Part shown: positions 1 to 8,720 of the stretch, one piece after another
Position numbering within the stretch: position 1 is the first letter of the stretch
How the letters are laid out: each line of letters opens with the position of its first letter
Assembly: GCA_024636345.1 (NCBI GenBank)
Contig: JAGXHG010000026.1
Coordinates: forward strand, 1 to 64,000
Length of the DNA stretch: 64,000 nt
DNA from: Desulfobulbaceae bacterium
Lineage (GTDB): Bacteria > Desulfobacterota > Desulfobulbia > Desulfobulbales > Desulfocapsaceae
Direction: 5' to 3'
Position numbers and translations under genes: made by a program
The notes under the pieces: generated by a model
What the model was told of the DNA's origin: nothing
Databases searched by the model: none
The model's input: the letters and a program-made list of their open reading frames with translations, nothing else

Positions 1-447
1 ATCCACTTTAGCAGGAATAATTACTTCCTGGGTCTTCCTGACAAAACGACAGTTTTGAGGATACATCTCCTCAAAGACCTTGGTATACGACCCGGCAATA
101 ATATTGGCTATTTCACCATACGAATCTTCAGCATCTTCATTGTATACTCCAGCGCTGACCATCTCTTCCAGCGCATCATCAGGCAGCATAATCAAAGTGC
201 CACCAAGACGAATGGCATCTTTCAGATCAAGAAGAAGACAACCCAACCCCTGAACGTCACCAGTGACATCCATCTTGGCCAGCACCTGTTTTCCCGAAAG
301 CTGTTCAAAGGCATCTTCTTTGGAAATTAACTGGCTGTGAGGGGCAGAAAGGGTAAAAGTCGCACCAATGAGTCCACTGACCTCATCCTGTATCCGCGTA
401 CCGACAGATTTCAGTATCTTATCAAATTTTTGTTGCGTTTTTTTCAT
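1..447 (-). CDS. CheX/CheC-type phosphatase-like protein, partial (3' end outside window)
   Basis: Open from an ATG at 447 to the window edge with no stop, so 149 residues are visible and the C-terminus is missing. Residues D108, E112 and N115 fit the (S/D)xxxExxN signature of CheC/CheX/FliY phosphatases, which dephosphorylate CheY-P. It is more divergent than the two paralogues upstream: the N-terminus is lysine-rich and lacks their MDI start. The family link rests on the motif and on clustering with cheX-like and cheY-like genes; activity is inferred. A sigma-28-like promoter lies at 513-539 on the same strand, which suggests late flagellar or chemotaxis expression separate from the cheY-cheX pair. 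Confidence 0.7.
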   Translation of the reverse strand, partial: MKKTQQKFDKILKSVGTRIQDEVSGLIGATFTLSAPHSQLISKEDAFEQLSGKQVLAKMDVTGDVQGLGCLLLDLKDAIRLGGTLIMLPDDALEEMVSAGVYNEDAEDSYGEIANIIAGSYTKVFEEMYPQNCRFVRKTQEVIIPAKVD

Positions 448-512
448 AAGAATACGGATAGAAACAATAGAAAGGTATTAAGAGAAGCAGAACTTTTATA
501 GTATAGTAATTC

Positions 513-539
513 TTATCGGCAAACAAATAAAATAATTAA
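513..539 (-). promoter_or_regulatory. Putative sigma-28 (FliA) promoter for the partial CheX-like gene
   Basis: Read on the minus strand, the -10 at 520-513 is GCCGATAA, an exact match to the FliA consensus. A TTAA at 539-536 sits 15 bases upstream where TAAA is expected. It points at the gene starting at 447. The -35 has one mismatch and the area is AT-rich, so the exact -10 carries the call. Confidence 0.6.
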
Positions 540-581
540 TCAATAGAGTGCTAAATAATAGATTGACTTACGACATTCTCC

Positions 582-1043
582 TTAACTGTTCACAATATAT
601 TTGAGCTCCACCAGAAACTGGCCACCCTCCATAGCAAAAGGTACTGCAACCCGTCGTGCCCCAAGCATCCCGGCAACTCGAAATGATTCGCCAACAACTG
701 ATGAAGGGATAGCGAGTTCGATTTTCATGTCATATCCGGCAAAAGCAACCTTCAGGTTTCCGGCCACCATGTTGGCAATTTCACCAATGGCATCCTTCAC
801 ATCTTCATTCAACTCATCAACATCCATACCAAGGAAACCACCGGTAATGGCCATGGCCACGGCTGCAGGACAATGCACAGCCAGCATTCCCCGAATATCG
901 CCACCCAGGCCAAGCATGGAGGTAATATTTGATAATACATCCCCATCGGCTCCTTCCAGAGGATCTCCGACATCAAGATCCATCATCAACATGGTGGAAA
1001 ATATATCCGTGGTGGCTTCTATAATATCCTGCCCTATATCCAT
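582..1043 (-). CDS. CheX-like chemotaxis phosphatase
   Basis: A 153-residue protein of CheX length. D84, E88 and N91 form the DxxxExxN catalytic signature of CheC/CheX/FliY phosphatases, and a proline follows N91 at the usual distance. These proteins remove phosphate from CheY-P and so shorten the motor-switching signal. The start ATG at 1043 is preceded by AAGGA at good spacing. It lies 97 bases downstream of a paralogue of nearly equal length with the motif at the same residue numbers, so the two look like a tandem duplication. It is probably cotranscribed with the cheY-like gene at 1982. Phosphatase activity is inferred from the motif. Confidence 0.75.
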   Translation of the reverse strand: MDIGQDIIEATTDIFSTMLMMDLDVGDPLEGADGDVLSNITSMLGLGGDIRGMLAVHCPAAVAMAITGGFLGMDVDELNEDVKDAIGEIANMVAGNLKVAFAGYDMKIELAIPSSVVGESFRVAGMLGARRVAVPFAMEGGQFLVELKYIVNS

Positions 1044-1140
1044 TCTTACATCCTTCTTTACCTAAAATTCACAAGCACACTTACAGGAAAAAACAACAAT
1101 CCTAGACAGGGCATGCGCCTAGTGACTTTTGGCAAAATCG

Positions 1141-1596
1141 TTATTTCTCAAGCTGCAACTCGACCATAAACCCACCCGCTTCTGTTTTAAAAGGTAAAAT
1201 AATCAGATCAACATCAGTGGCGGTCTTAAATCCATATTCATGACCAGAAATAGTTGAGGGAAGGGAAAGGTCAATATCTCTTCCATTTTGAGACAGGATA
1301 GTCTTCACATTGCCACCAAGCATATTGGCAAGCTCTCCCACCGCATCGCGGACATCATCGTCTATTTCCTCAACATCCATTCCCAGGAAACTACTGGTAA
1401 TGGCAATGGCTACAGGGTTAGGAATATGGATCGCCAACACCCCTTTATGGGTTCCTGCCAGACCTATCATGCCGGTAATAGAATCATTCAGAGTTCCACT
1501 CGTCTGCAACGGAGGCCCGTCAGCAGAGACATCCATCATCACCATAGTTGTAAAAATTTCTATGGTTGTCTCAATGATCTTTTCATTAATATCCAT
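1141..1596 (-). CDS. CheX-like chemotaxis phosphatase (paralogue)
   Basis: A 151-residue paralogue of the protein at 582-1043. It shares the MDI start, a similar helical N-terminus and D84, E88 and N91 at identical positions. It belongs to the CheX/CheC family that dephosphorylates CheY-P. It begins only 11 bases after the stop of the cheY-like gene, so the two are almost certainly translated from one message. That pairing suggests this phosphatase acts on that receiver. The region after residue 100 has diverged from its paralogue, which could mean different partners. Confidence 0.78.
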   Translation of the reverse strand: MDINEKIIETTIEIFTTMVMMDVSADGPPLQTSGTLNDSITGMIGLAGTHKGVLAIHIPNPVAIAITSSFLGMDVEEIDDDVRDAVGELANMLGGNVKTILSQNGRDIDLSLPSTISGHEYGFKTATDVDLIILPFKTEAGGFMVELQLEK

Positions 1597-1607
1597 AGTA
1601 CACCTTA

Positions 1608-1982
1608 TTATGTAAGAAATGGCCCAAGGATCTCATTCACCATATCCGGAGTGAATGGTTTTTTAATCGCCCCTTTCGCCCCCAAAGCTTTTGCCTCACC
1701 AATAATATCCTCTCCTGTCTCGGTCGAAATCATAAAGACCGGGATATCTTTCATATTGGCACGATTAGCTTTTTCCCTGAGAAAGGATATCCCATCCATA
1801 TTCGGCATATTGATATCACTGAGCACGATATCCACAGACTCCTTTTCCAACACTTCCAGAGCCAGTAAACCATCAGCAGCCTCAAAGATATTATCAAAAT
1901 CCAAGCCAGCCTGACGCAGAGACCTGCCTACAATTTTCCGCATGGTGCTTGAGTCATCCACCAATAAAACATTATGTCCCAT
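1608..1982 (-). CDS. cheY: Single-domain response regulator, CheY-like
   Basis: A 124-residue stand-alone receiver domain. The acidic pair D9/D10, phospho-acceptor D56 (in a SDINMPNMDG stretch), S86/T87 and K108 followed by proline form the complete receiver active site. There is no output domain, as in CheY proteins that bind FliM and FliN at the motor. I chose the ATG at 1982 over the in-frame ATG at 1994 because GGAGGT overlaps the earlier codon and sits at ribosome-binding distance from 1982. It leads an operon with one or two CheX-like phosphatases. It could instead serve a non-flagellar phosphorelay, but the flagellar context favours motor control. Confidence 0.85.
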   Translation of the reverse strand: MGHNVLLVDDSSTMRKIVGRSLRQAGLDFDNIFEAADGLLALEVLEKESVDIVLSDINMPNMDGISFLREKANRANMKDIPVFMISTETGEDIIGEAKALGAKGAIKKPFTPDMVNEILGPFLT

Positions 1983-2157
1983 AGTAACCTCCATAAAAAA
2001 ATATTTTAACCACTGATAAAATCGATCTCACAAGTTTGTATTGATGCCAATAATTATTTTTTTCGTCAATGCTAATCATAAGAGGAAATGTAAAAAAATC
2101 TCTTTTCGACACCTCCCTCCACAACCCACCGCAAGAAACAGCAAAATCCCATAAGCA

Positions 2158-2174
2158 TGGAACAGAACTTGCAT
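2158..2174 (+). promoter_or_regulatory. Putative sigma-54 promoter of the TPR/flgB operon
   Basis: TGGAACA, four bases, then TTGCA gives GG (2159-2160) and GC (2171-2172) with exactly 10 bases between, as in the -24/-12 RpoN consensus. It lies 35 bases before the TPR gene start. A near-identical match precedes motA at 15780-15795. RpoN control of early and middle flagellar operons is common in polarly flagellated Proteobacteria and Desulfobacterota. Confidence 0.65.
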
Positions 2175-2208
2175 TATAACAAACAAAACTTATCTTATAA
2201 AAAATATT

Positions 2209-4638
2209 ATGAAAAAAACATTCCTTTTCTTTCTGACAATCATCCTGATGACCATAACCGGACAGGCATTGTCACAGCCGATTATTACACAGGTCAGTAA
2301 GAGCTACAGCTACAATAGTGTCCAGCTCTTTTTCTCCTTCAGCTCTCCCCCTAAATATACCATTAGTAACAAGGGAAAACGAATAGATCTGACGCTGGAA
2401 AACACCATTTCCGCAGACAAGCTGCTGCTCCCTGAAACAGACGGAAAGATAGTCAAAGTTTTGTCACTAGCAAAAGAAAAGACAACCACCATTTCGTTCT
2501 TTTTCCGTTATCCACCCCAAAAGGTCAATGTAGTTCCGGGACAAGAAGCGAACAAGCTGATCCTTGACATCTTTCTGGGAAACAAGTTCACAACTACACG
2601 CCCATTTTCTGCAGGCCGGCTGCAAGGTATGTCCGTTTTACAACGTAAGACCGAGGACTTCTCAAACCCGGTCAAGGCGTCTCCTTACCCTGGAAACTGG
2701 AAGAGGTTCTTAAAAGAGTATGAGACAGAGCTCAAGATTGAGCCCGCCGTACAGTTTTCCATGGTACCCTTTCCTGCCATCACCCTTCTACCCCCTGACA
2801 TGGAAGAAAATATCGCTCTCCTGCCATCTGAAATCATCGAAGGTGCCAGACTGAAGTCCTGGAACGACCTGCTTCCCTTGATCGTTGAACAGCTCAATAA
2901 TGAAAAAAATCCTGAAAACAAGAAGAAACTTACCCTCACCTACGCTGATATCCTCCTGCGCGCCGGAAACTTTCAAGAAGCATATAAACAACTCTACCTC
3001 TTATCAATACAATATACCACAGAACCTATCGGCATCCTGGCAAAATATCTTCTTTTACGCCTGCAGGCAGAATACGCAGACCCTTACCTCGCCGAAATTG
3101 AGTTAAGGAACCTCGAATCAGGGATGGACAAGAACAACCCGGCACTCCCTTATCTTATTCTGACCCAGATCGAAACCACTCTGGCAACCAAGCAATTTGA
3201 ACAGATGGGCACACTTCTGGAAAGAGATAACGTCTCCTCACCTGCCACGATAGCTCCGATGAAGGCCTTACGTCAAGCAGACTACTGGCTGGCCAAAGGC
3301 GACTTCGTCAAGGCCCATGCCGGCTATCAACTCCTGGATGAAACAGGAATTTTCACAGAGCACAATTCTTCACTTAACGGCTTCTGCAGCGTCCTCTATC
3401 GCCACAAACAATTCAAACAAGCTGCTGACTGCTATGAGCGCCTGGCCAAACAATCCTCAACCAGCATCCAGCAGCAGCTTGACATGATCAGTTTCCGAAA
3501 AGCTATGGCAAAACTCCATAGCACGCAAGGAGCCACACATGAATCCGACATGATCAATGATTTCACTCAGATTGAATCGACCTACCCCAACACTGAAGCA
3601 GGAACCAGGGCAGCACTCAAACAGATTGACCTCAAGTTGCTGACCTTGAAGAACTGGGAGCAACCAGCACTTACATATTATCAAGCACTTGCTGAAACGG
3701 CGTTTTCTCGTTCAACCCGAGAAGAAGCAACCTTTAAGGTGGCCCTTGTTTACCACATGCTTGGCCAGAACACCAAGAGTACGGATCTGCTCATGACCTT
3801 TCTCAGAGATTTCAAGAGTGGTCCCCTGCATGACACGGCGCTCGCCCTGCTTATTGAGATTCTACCGGATCTCCTGAAAGAAGATATTAAAAACGGTAAG
3901 TACATTGAGGCCCTCGTTCTGGCCAAACAAAACAGATACCTGTTCATAAACAACTGGATCGACATCAGCCTGCTCATAGACATGGCCGAGGCATACCGTC
4001 AACTCGGTTTTTTTAACGAGGCATCCAAAATGTATATCTATCTTATGGATGTCAACACCCAGGAAGACAAGGAAGCCTATTACCTCCCCCTGATCAAACT
4101 CGCCTATGAGCAGGGAGATTACGAAGTGGTTGAAGAATATGCTGACCAATACGCTTATTACTACCCAAAGGGTCATGATCAAGAGGAAATCCTCTATCTA
4201 CGATTGCAAAACCTCATGACTCGTAATCACTACAAAGAGGCTCTCACCTTTTTGTCCGGGAAGAGCTTCAAAGACAGACGATTTAAATCTCTCGAGCCAA
4301 TTCTTGCCTTTTATCTCAACGATTATGCCAGGGCAAAGATCCTTCTGGAAGAAATGCAGGTAACCCCTGCCACCAAGCAAACAGACCAACTTTTCATGCT
4401 GGCTGAGAGCACCTACCAGTTAGGTGACATTCAAAAGGCAGAAGAACTGTTTACCCCCTTACAGCAAGACAGCTTACACAAAGACCAGTCACTATTCAGA
4501 TTAGCTGAGATTGCGCGAAAAAATGGACAAAGAGAGAGAGCATTAAAACTTTTCACCCAGATTGTCGAAACAGGAGACAACCCTTTGTGGAAGGAATTAG
4601 CAAAAAAAGAGCTGGTACTCACTGCGTTAAGCAAATAA
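2209..4638 (+). CDS. Exported TPR-repeat protein at the head of the flagellar operon
   Basis: An 809-residue protein with an N-terminal signal peptide (about residues 1-22: KK, a hydrophobic core, then a small-residue cleavage area). Residues about 25-125 look like a beta-rich, AMIN-like domain. The rest is helical with many degenerate tetratricopeptide units, clearest around residues 230-480 and 590-800 (for example the AEELF and ALKLF repeats near the end). It is probably periplasmic or attached to the cell wall and could scaffold flagellar assembly or link the motor to peptidoglycan. The start has only a weak ribosome-binding site. Similar large TPR proteins sit next to flagellar genes in Geobacter-like and Desulfobulbus-like genomes, but I know of no assigned function. 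Confidence 0.75.
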   Translation: MKKTFLFFLTIILMTITGQALSQPIITQVSKSYSYNSVQLFFSFSSPPKYTISNKGKRIDLTLENTISADKLLLPETDGKIVKVLSLAKEKTTTISFFFRYPPQKVNVVPGQEANKLILDIFLGNKFTTTRPFSAGRLQGMSVLQRKTEDFSNPVKASPYPGNWKRFLKEYETELKIEPAVQFSMVPFPAITLLPPDMEENIALLPSEIIEGARLKSWNDLLPLIVEQLNNEKNPENKKKLTLTYADILLRAGNFQEAYKQLYLLSIQYTTEPIGILAKYLLLRLQAEYADPYLAEIELRNLESGMDKNNPALPYLILTQIETTLATKQFEQMGTLLERDNVSSPATIAPMKALRQADYWLAKGDFVKAHAGYQLLDETGIFTEHNSSLNGFCSVLYRHKQFKQAADCYERLAKQSSTSIQQQLDMISFRKAMAKLHSTQGATHESDMINDFTQIESTYPNTEAGTRAALKQIDLKLLTLKNWEQPALTYYQALAETAFSRSTREEATFKVALVYHMLGQNTKSTDLLMTFLRDFKSGPLHDTALALLIEILPDLLKEDIKNGKYIEALVLAKQNRYLFINNWIDISLLIDMAEAYRQLGFFNEASKMYIYLMDVNTQEDKEAYYLPLIKLAYEQGDYEVVEEYADQYAYYYPKGHDQEEILYLRLQNLMTRNHYKEALTFLSGKSFKDRRFKSLEPILAFYLNDYARAKILLEEMQVTPATKQTDQLFMLAESTYQLGDIQKAEELFTPLQQDSLHKDQSLFRLAEIARKNGQRERALKLFTQIVETGDNPLWKELAKKELVLTALSK

Positions 4639-4647
4639 CCACAAAAA

Positions 4648-4680
4648 GTTTTTTTGAGAAATCAGTCTTTTCAAAAAAAC
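4648..4680 (+). other. Stem-loop between the TPR gene and flgB
   Basis: A 13-base arm at 4648-4660 pairs with 4668-4680 (one G-T wobble) around a 7-base loop. The stem is AT-rich and no T-tract follows, so it does not look like an intrinsic terminator. It could be an RNA processing or stability element that sets the expression of flgB relative to the TPR gene. Confidence 0.4.
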
Positions 4681-4711
4681 CCAAAACATAGACACAATGG
4701 AGGCGCTCCCC

Positions 4712-5122
4712 ATGGAAAGACTCTCTCTTTTTGATTCCAACATCAACCTGTTAAAAAAAACTCTGGATCTTCGTTCCGCCAATCAACGGGTTATCGCCTC
4801 AAATATTGCCAACGCCGACACCCCGGGCTACGCTCCATCTCATCTGGAGTTTGAGCAGGAGCTTCAACAGGCAATCCAAGGGAAAGGATCGGCCCAGATT
4901 ACCCATCCAGGCCATATTCCCATCGGCGCCTCAGATCTGAGCAGTGTTACCGGCACCATTGTCAAAGATCCCGACACAACAGGAATAGGCGATCAAAACG
5001 GCGTCAGCATGGATCGAGAGATGATGGCCCTCTCGGAAAACGAGCTCATCTATGAGACTGCGGCCCAATTATTAAAGAAAAAATTATCCCAGTTAAGCTA
5101 CGTCATTCAGGGTGGTCAATAA
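4712..5122 (+). CDS. flgB: Flagellar proximal rod protein FlgB
   Basis: A 136-residue rod protein that, with FlgC, FlgF and FlgG, forms the periplasmic drive shaft. The N-terminal heptad-rich segment carries the rod/hook family motif (VIASNIANADTPGY, about residues 27-40), and the C-terminal helix is typical. An in-frame ATG at 4697 exists, but GGAGG overlaps it and sits 8 bases before the ATG at 4712, so 4712 is the likely start. It is followed by flgC and fliE, the normal flgBC-fliE order. Confidence 0.95.
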   Translation: MERLSLFDSNINLLKKTLDLRSANQRVIASNIANADTPGYAPSHLEFEQELQQAIQGKGSAQITHPGHIPIGASDLSSVTGTIVKDPDTTGIGDQNGVSMDREMMALSENELIYETAAQLLKKKLSQLSYVIQGGQ

Positions 5123-5198
5123 GTTGTCGGGTACAAACAATCAGCGGTCAACTAAAAAAATAAATACTTTCTGTTCACAACCTTAACAGGAGACAATA

Positions 5199-5630
5199 AT
5201 GGATATTTTTAATACATTCGATGTGAGCGCCTCAGGTCTTAAGGCCCAAAGGATTCGTCTCGACACCATCAGTTCCAATCTGGCCAATGTGGAGACGACA
5301 TCCACCCCTGAGGGTGGACCATACAAGAAAAAGTCCGTTTATTTCCAGAGCCAGCCACTTTCATTTAAAGAACAGCTGGATGGAAATCTCAGAAATAACA
5401 TTCAAGGGGTGGAGGTCGCAAATATCCTGGAAGACCAGGACGAACCACAATTAATTTACAATCCGTCCCATCCTGATGCCAGAGAAGATGGTTATGTTGC
5501 CATGCCCAATGTGAATGTGTTAAAAGAGATGGTTGACATGACCTCAGCCACTCGGGCCTACGAGGCAAACACAACGGTTATTAAATCTGCCAAACGCATG
5601 GCACTAAAAGCGCTCGAGATAGGGAGATAA
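5199..5630 (+). CDS. flgC: Flagellar rod protein FlgC
   Basis: A 143-residue proximal rod protein. It opens with the flagellar axial-protein motif (SGLKAQRIRLDTISSNLANVETT, about residues 12-34) and ends with the family's C-terminal coiled-coil helix containing MVDMTSATRAYEANTTV. AGGAGA precedes the ATG at good spacing. The stop lies 6 bases before fliE, so the two are translationally close. It works with FlgB and FliE at the MS-ring/rod junction. Confidence 0.96.
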   Translation: MDIFNTFDVSASGLKAQRIRLDTISSNLANVETTSTPEGGPYKKKSVYFQSQPLSFKEQLDGNLRNNIQGVEVANILEDQDEPQLIYNPSHPDAREDGYVAMPNVNVLKEMVDMTSATRAYEANTTVIKSAKRMALKALEIGR

Positions 5631-5636
5631 CAGACC

Positions 5637-5933
5637 ATGAGTATCCAGATAACCGGCGCTAGTGCACCTCTTTCGCTGCGACCGGCCGACACCAGCGCTG
5701 TTTCCACTGCCAAAAGTGGTTTTGCTGACATCATGAAATCCACCATCAACCAGGTAAACCAGGCTCAAAACAGGGGGGAAAAAGCCATTGAACAACTCAA
5801 TACCGGCAACGCTGAAAGTCTGCACGAGGTAATGATTGCCGTTGAAGAGGCCGATATCTCTCTAAAGATGCTGGTTCAGATGCGAAACAAGGCCCTTTCG
5901 GCCTACGAAGAAATAATGAGAATGCAGGTTTAA
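5637..5933 (+). CDS. fliE: Flagellar hook-basal body protein FliE
   Basis: A 98-residue FliE, the small adaptor linking the MS ring (FliF) to the rod and needed for early export. The family signature is in the C-terminal half: a segment ending LHEVMIAVEEADISLKMLV, followed by the MRNKALSAYEEIMRMQV tail. Length and position between flgC and fliF are typical. It ends the first sub-cluster; a palindromic intergenic element follows before fliF. Confidence 0.95.
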   Translation: MSIQITGASAPLSLRPADTSAVSTAKSGFADIMKSTINQVNQAQNRGEKAIEQLNTGNAESLHEVMIAVEEADISLKMLVQMRNKALSAYEEIMRMQV

Positions 5934-5943
5934 TAACAGTTTT

Positions 5944-6080
5944 GATGCCTATAGATAAGGAGCCGTTACGAAATAACATGGCCATTTATATCTATTTCGT
6001 TACGGCTCCTTATGCCGCCCCGGGAAATTAAACGGCTATGTTATTTTTTTACAGCGGCTTAAAGGTTAACGGTTTTAAAA
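5944..6080. repeat. Palindromic intergenic element, copy A (upstream of fliF)
   Basis: Arms at 5955-5974 and 5994-6013 are 20-base inverted repeats with one mismatch around a 19-base spacer. The right arm with its flank (ATTTCGTTACGGCTCCTTAT, then GCCG) recurs with few changes at 15875-15898 upstream of motA. Similarity resumes at 6058-6080 (CTTAAAGGTTAACGG and an AT tail) against 15909-15934. No T-tract directly follows the stem, so it is not a plain terminator. It could be a regulator site, an RNA element or a small repetitive element. Confidence 0.7.
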
Positions 6081-6092
6081 AAGGTTTTTTTC

Positions 6093-7712
6093 ATGGTAGA
6101 CGAAAATACAGCTTCGCCACTCAACAGTGAAACGGTTGCGGCAAAACCTCCTGAGCGCAAGAACCTCCTGACATTGATCAGTGAATGGCCTCTTTCCCGG
6201 AAGATAGCTCTCGGAGCCGTTGCCCTCATCTCCATTGCACTTTTTGCGGTTATCATCATCCAGTCACAAACAGCCGCGCACCAACTGCTTTATGCCAATC
6301 TGGGCGAAGCTGATGCCGGCTCAGTAGTCAACTGGCTCAAAGGGCAGAAGATTCCCTATCAGCTGAAGAATGATGGCAAGAATATCTGGATCCCAGCTGA
6401 CAAACTGTATGAAACCCGTCTCGAACTGGCCGCCAGCGGCCTGCCATCAGGAGGTGGAATTGGTTTTGAGATATTCGACAAACAGAGTTTTGCTCTCACC
6501 GATTTTGTCCAGAAGGTGAATTACACCCGGGCCCTGCAGGGAGAACTCTCCAGAACGATCACCTCCCTGGCCCCGGTTGAGTCCACACGCGTCCATCTGG
6601 CCCTGCCGGAAAAACGCCTTTTTGAAAACCAGCAGAAAGCGGCAACCGCCTCAGTTATTGTTACCCTTATGGCAGGCAGAACCCTTGATAAAGATCAAGT
6701 TCAGGGGATCATCCATCTGGTTGCCGGATCGGTAACGGGTATGAATCCTGAGAATGTCAAGATCATCGATGCATCCGGTAAGGTCTTAAGCGGTAACGAA
6801 AAAGACAATTCTGACCAGAGTGTCTCACTCGACATGCTCGCCTTCCAGCAGGAAGTTGAGCACCGGATGGAATCCCGTGCCCTTGAACTTCTTGACAAGA
6901 CTCTGGGAGTAGATAATTCCATGGTCAGGGTGACAGCAACCCTGGATTTTGCCAAAGTAGAAAAAACTCAGGAACTCTTTGACGCTGATGACCCGGTTGT
7001 CCGCAGCGAACAAATGCAGCAGGAAGAGAGTGGCGGAAAGACAAGTGGCGGAGTGCCTGGTGTTGAATCGAACCTGCAGGGAAACGCAGCTGACAAAGCC
7101 AGCAGCACCCCCACTGCCAGCAAAACCTCCCGCACCACCAATTATGAAATCAGCAAAACGATCAGCAAAACCGTCACCCCCGTTGGCGGTGTCACCAAAC
7201 TTTCTGTCTCCATCCTGGTCGCGGACAAAACCATTCCCGGCAAGGACCAGGAACCGGCCACCAGCCAGCCCCGGACCGAAGAAGAACTAAAATCACTGGA
7301 AACCATGGTCTCCAGTGCCCTGGGACTGGTAAAGGAACGAGGCGACAGTATTAACATAGTCTCCTTGCCCTTTACCGAGACACCAAAGGATGTTACCGTA
7401 GCCGAAGCGCCACCAGCCAATATGCTGTTTCAATACCTCCCCTTTGCAAGATATATCCTGATTGCCCTGGGCGCCCTGGTCCTTTACTTTCTTCTGATCC
7501 GGCCTCTGATCAAAACGATGAAAGGAGAAGTGACCCAGCACAACAAAACCGTGGCCGACTTGGAACGTGAGCAAGCAACCCCTCCTCCGGTCGTAGAAGA
7601 ACCTTTACCTGAAATAGTTCCCGACGAAATGATCCTGCACCTGCGCAAGGAGATCGCCAGGAACCAGGTACCAACAGCCTATATAATCAAGAACTGGATA
7701 GAGGAAGGATAG
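6093..7712 (+). CDS. fliF: Flagellar MS-ring protein FliF
   Basis: A 539-residue protein that forms the inner-membrane MS ring, the base on which the rod, C-ring and export gate assemble. One membrane helix lies near residues 35-55 and another near 455-475, flanking a large periplasmic part. That part contains the YscJ-like ring-building domain and the linker rich in S, T and A typical of FliF. The cytoplasmic tail (about 480-539) would bind FliG, which is encoded immediately downstream with a 3-base gap. Expression may be affected by the palindromic element just upstream. Confidence 0.96.
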   Translation: MVDENTASPLNSETVAAKPPERKNLLTLISEWPLSRKIALGAVALISIALFAVIIIQSQTAAHQLLYANLGEADAGSVVNWLKGQKIPYQLKNDGKNIWIPADKLYETRLELAASGLPSGGGIGFEIFDKQSFALTDFVQKVNYTRALQGELSRTITSLAPVESTRVHLALPEKRLFENQQKAATASVIVTLMAGRTLDKDQVQGIIHLVAGSVTGMNPENVKIIDASGKVLSGNEKDNSDQSVSLDMLAFQQEVEHRMESRALELLDKTLGVDNSMVRVTATLDFAKVEKTQELFDADDPVVRSEQMQQEESGGKTSGGVPGVESNLQGNAADKASSTPTASKTSRTTNYEISKTISKTVTPVGGVTKLSVSILVADKTIPGKDQEPATSQPRTEEELKSLETMVSSALGLVKERGDSINIVSLPFTETPKDVTVAEAPPANMLFQYLPFARYILIALGALVLYFLLIRPLIKTMKGEVTQHNKTVADLEREQATPPPVVEEPLPEIVPDEMILHLRKEIARNQVPTAYIIKNWIEEG

Positions 7713-7715
7713 TCC

Positions 7716-8720
7716 ATGAGCATCAAAACCCTTACCGGGATCAACAAGGCGGCAGTCCTGCTCATGTGCCTCGGCGAAGCAGCCACGGCCAAGGTATTTC
7801 AGGAGCTATCTGACAGTGAGATCCGTCAGGTGACCCGCACCATGGCCACCATTGACCATATCCCCGAGCACATAAAAGACAAGGTCTTTGCCAGTTATGC
7901 TGAGATTCAGGAGGAGCTTGCCGGTCTTTTTGTCAAGGGTGCCGAGTTTGCCAAAAATGCCATTGAGGCCTCCGGTTCTGCAGAACGCACCGCCGAACTG
8001 ATGGACCAATTCGTCTCCGGCACCGAATCCCGCCCCCTGGAGACCATTGCCCTGATGCAACCCAAGATGGTAGCCGGACTGCTGGAGAAAGAACATCCGC
8101 AGACCGTGGCTTTGGTCCTCTCCACCCAGCATGTGGAGCATGCCAGCGAGATCCTCGGCAATCTGCCCGAAGATGTCCGGGCAGATGTTATCTACCGGAT
8201 CGCCAAGATTGAAAAAGTTTCGCCTGAGGTTATTACACGCATTGAAGATGCCCTGCATCGAGAGATCGGATTGGTCGCCGGCCGAGAACAGAAACAAGTG
8301 GGTGGCCTGGATAAGGTTGTGGACCTGCTGGACCATCTGAAAAACCAGATGGACAAAGATATCCTCGATACCATAGAAGAGACAGATCCGGATATGGCAG
8401 ATGAAATCCGCAAGCGAATGTTCACCTTTGAAAATCTGGTGGCACTCGATGGCCGCTCACTGCAGATGATTCTCCGTGAAGTCAGTAACGACTCTCTGAC
8501 CTTGGCGTTGAAAACTGCTTCTGAGGATATGAAGGAGAAGATCTTCGCCAATATGTCGGAACGCGCCGCCGATATGATCCGGGATGATCTGGAAGTCATG
8601 GGGCCGGTGCGCCTCTCTGAGGTTGAGACCATGCAACAGACCATCGTCAAAATCGCCATGAAACTCCAGGAGGACGGCAAACTGGTACTTGGCTCTGGAG
8701 GTGGCGATGAGCTTGTCTAA
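7716..8720 (+). CDS. fliG: Flagellar motor switch protein FliG
   Basis: A 334-residue C-ring protein that converts stator force to torque. The EHPQ motif of the middle domain is at residues 126-129. The C-terminal domain carries the charged torque helix and the conserved MFTFENLVALDGRSLQ region. Length is typical. It overlaps the fliH start by 14 bases, which suggests translational coupling. Partners encoded here are FliF, FliM and MotA. Confidence 0.97.
   Translation: MSIKTLTGINKAAVLLMCLGEAATAKVFQELSDSEIRQVTRTMATIDHIPEHIKDKVFASYAEIQEELAGLFVKGAEFAKNAIEASGSAERTAELMDQFVSGTESRPLETIALMQPKMVAGLLEKEHPQTVALVLSTQHVEHASEILGNLPEDVRADVIYRIAKIEKVSPEVITRIEDALHREIGLVAGREQKQVGGLDKVVDLLDHLKNQMDKDILDTIEETDPDMADEIRKRMFTFENLVALDGRSLQMILREVSNDSLTLALKTASEDMKEKIFANMSERAADMIRDDLEVMGPVRLSEVETMQQTIVKIAMKLQEDGKLVLGSGGGDELV

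Noticed and set aside
601..1065. 154-codon plus-strand open frame
   Set aside because: It is the antisense of the CheX-like gene, with a composition rich in S, P, T and R and no motif.
1994..2019. TAAA-N14-ACTGATAA as a plus-strand sigma-28 promoter for the TPR gene
   Set aside because: The -10 has two mismatches, the stretch is very AT-rich and the sigma-54 match nearer the gene is stronger.
4648..4680. Stem-loop as intrinsic terminator before flgB
   Set aside because: The stem is almost all A-T and no T-tract follows on the plus strand.
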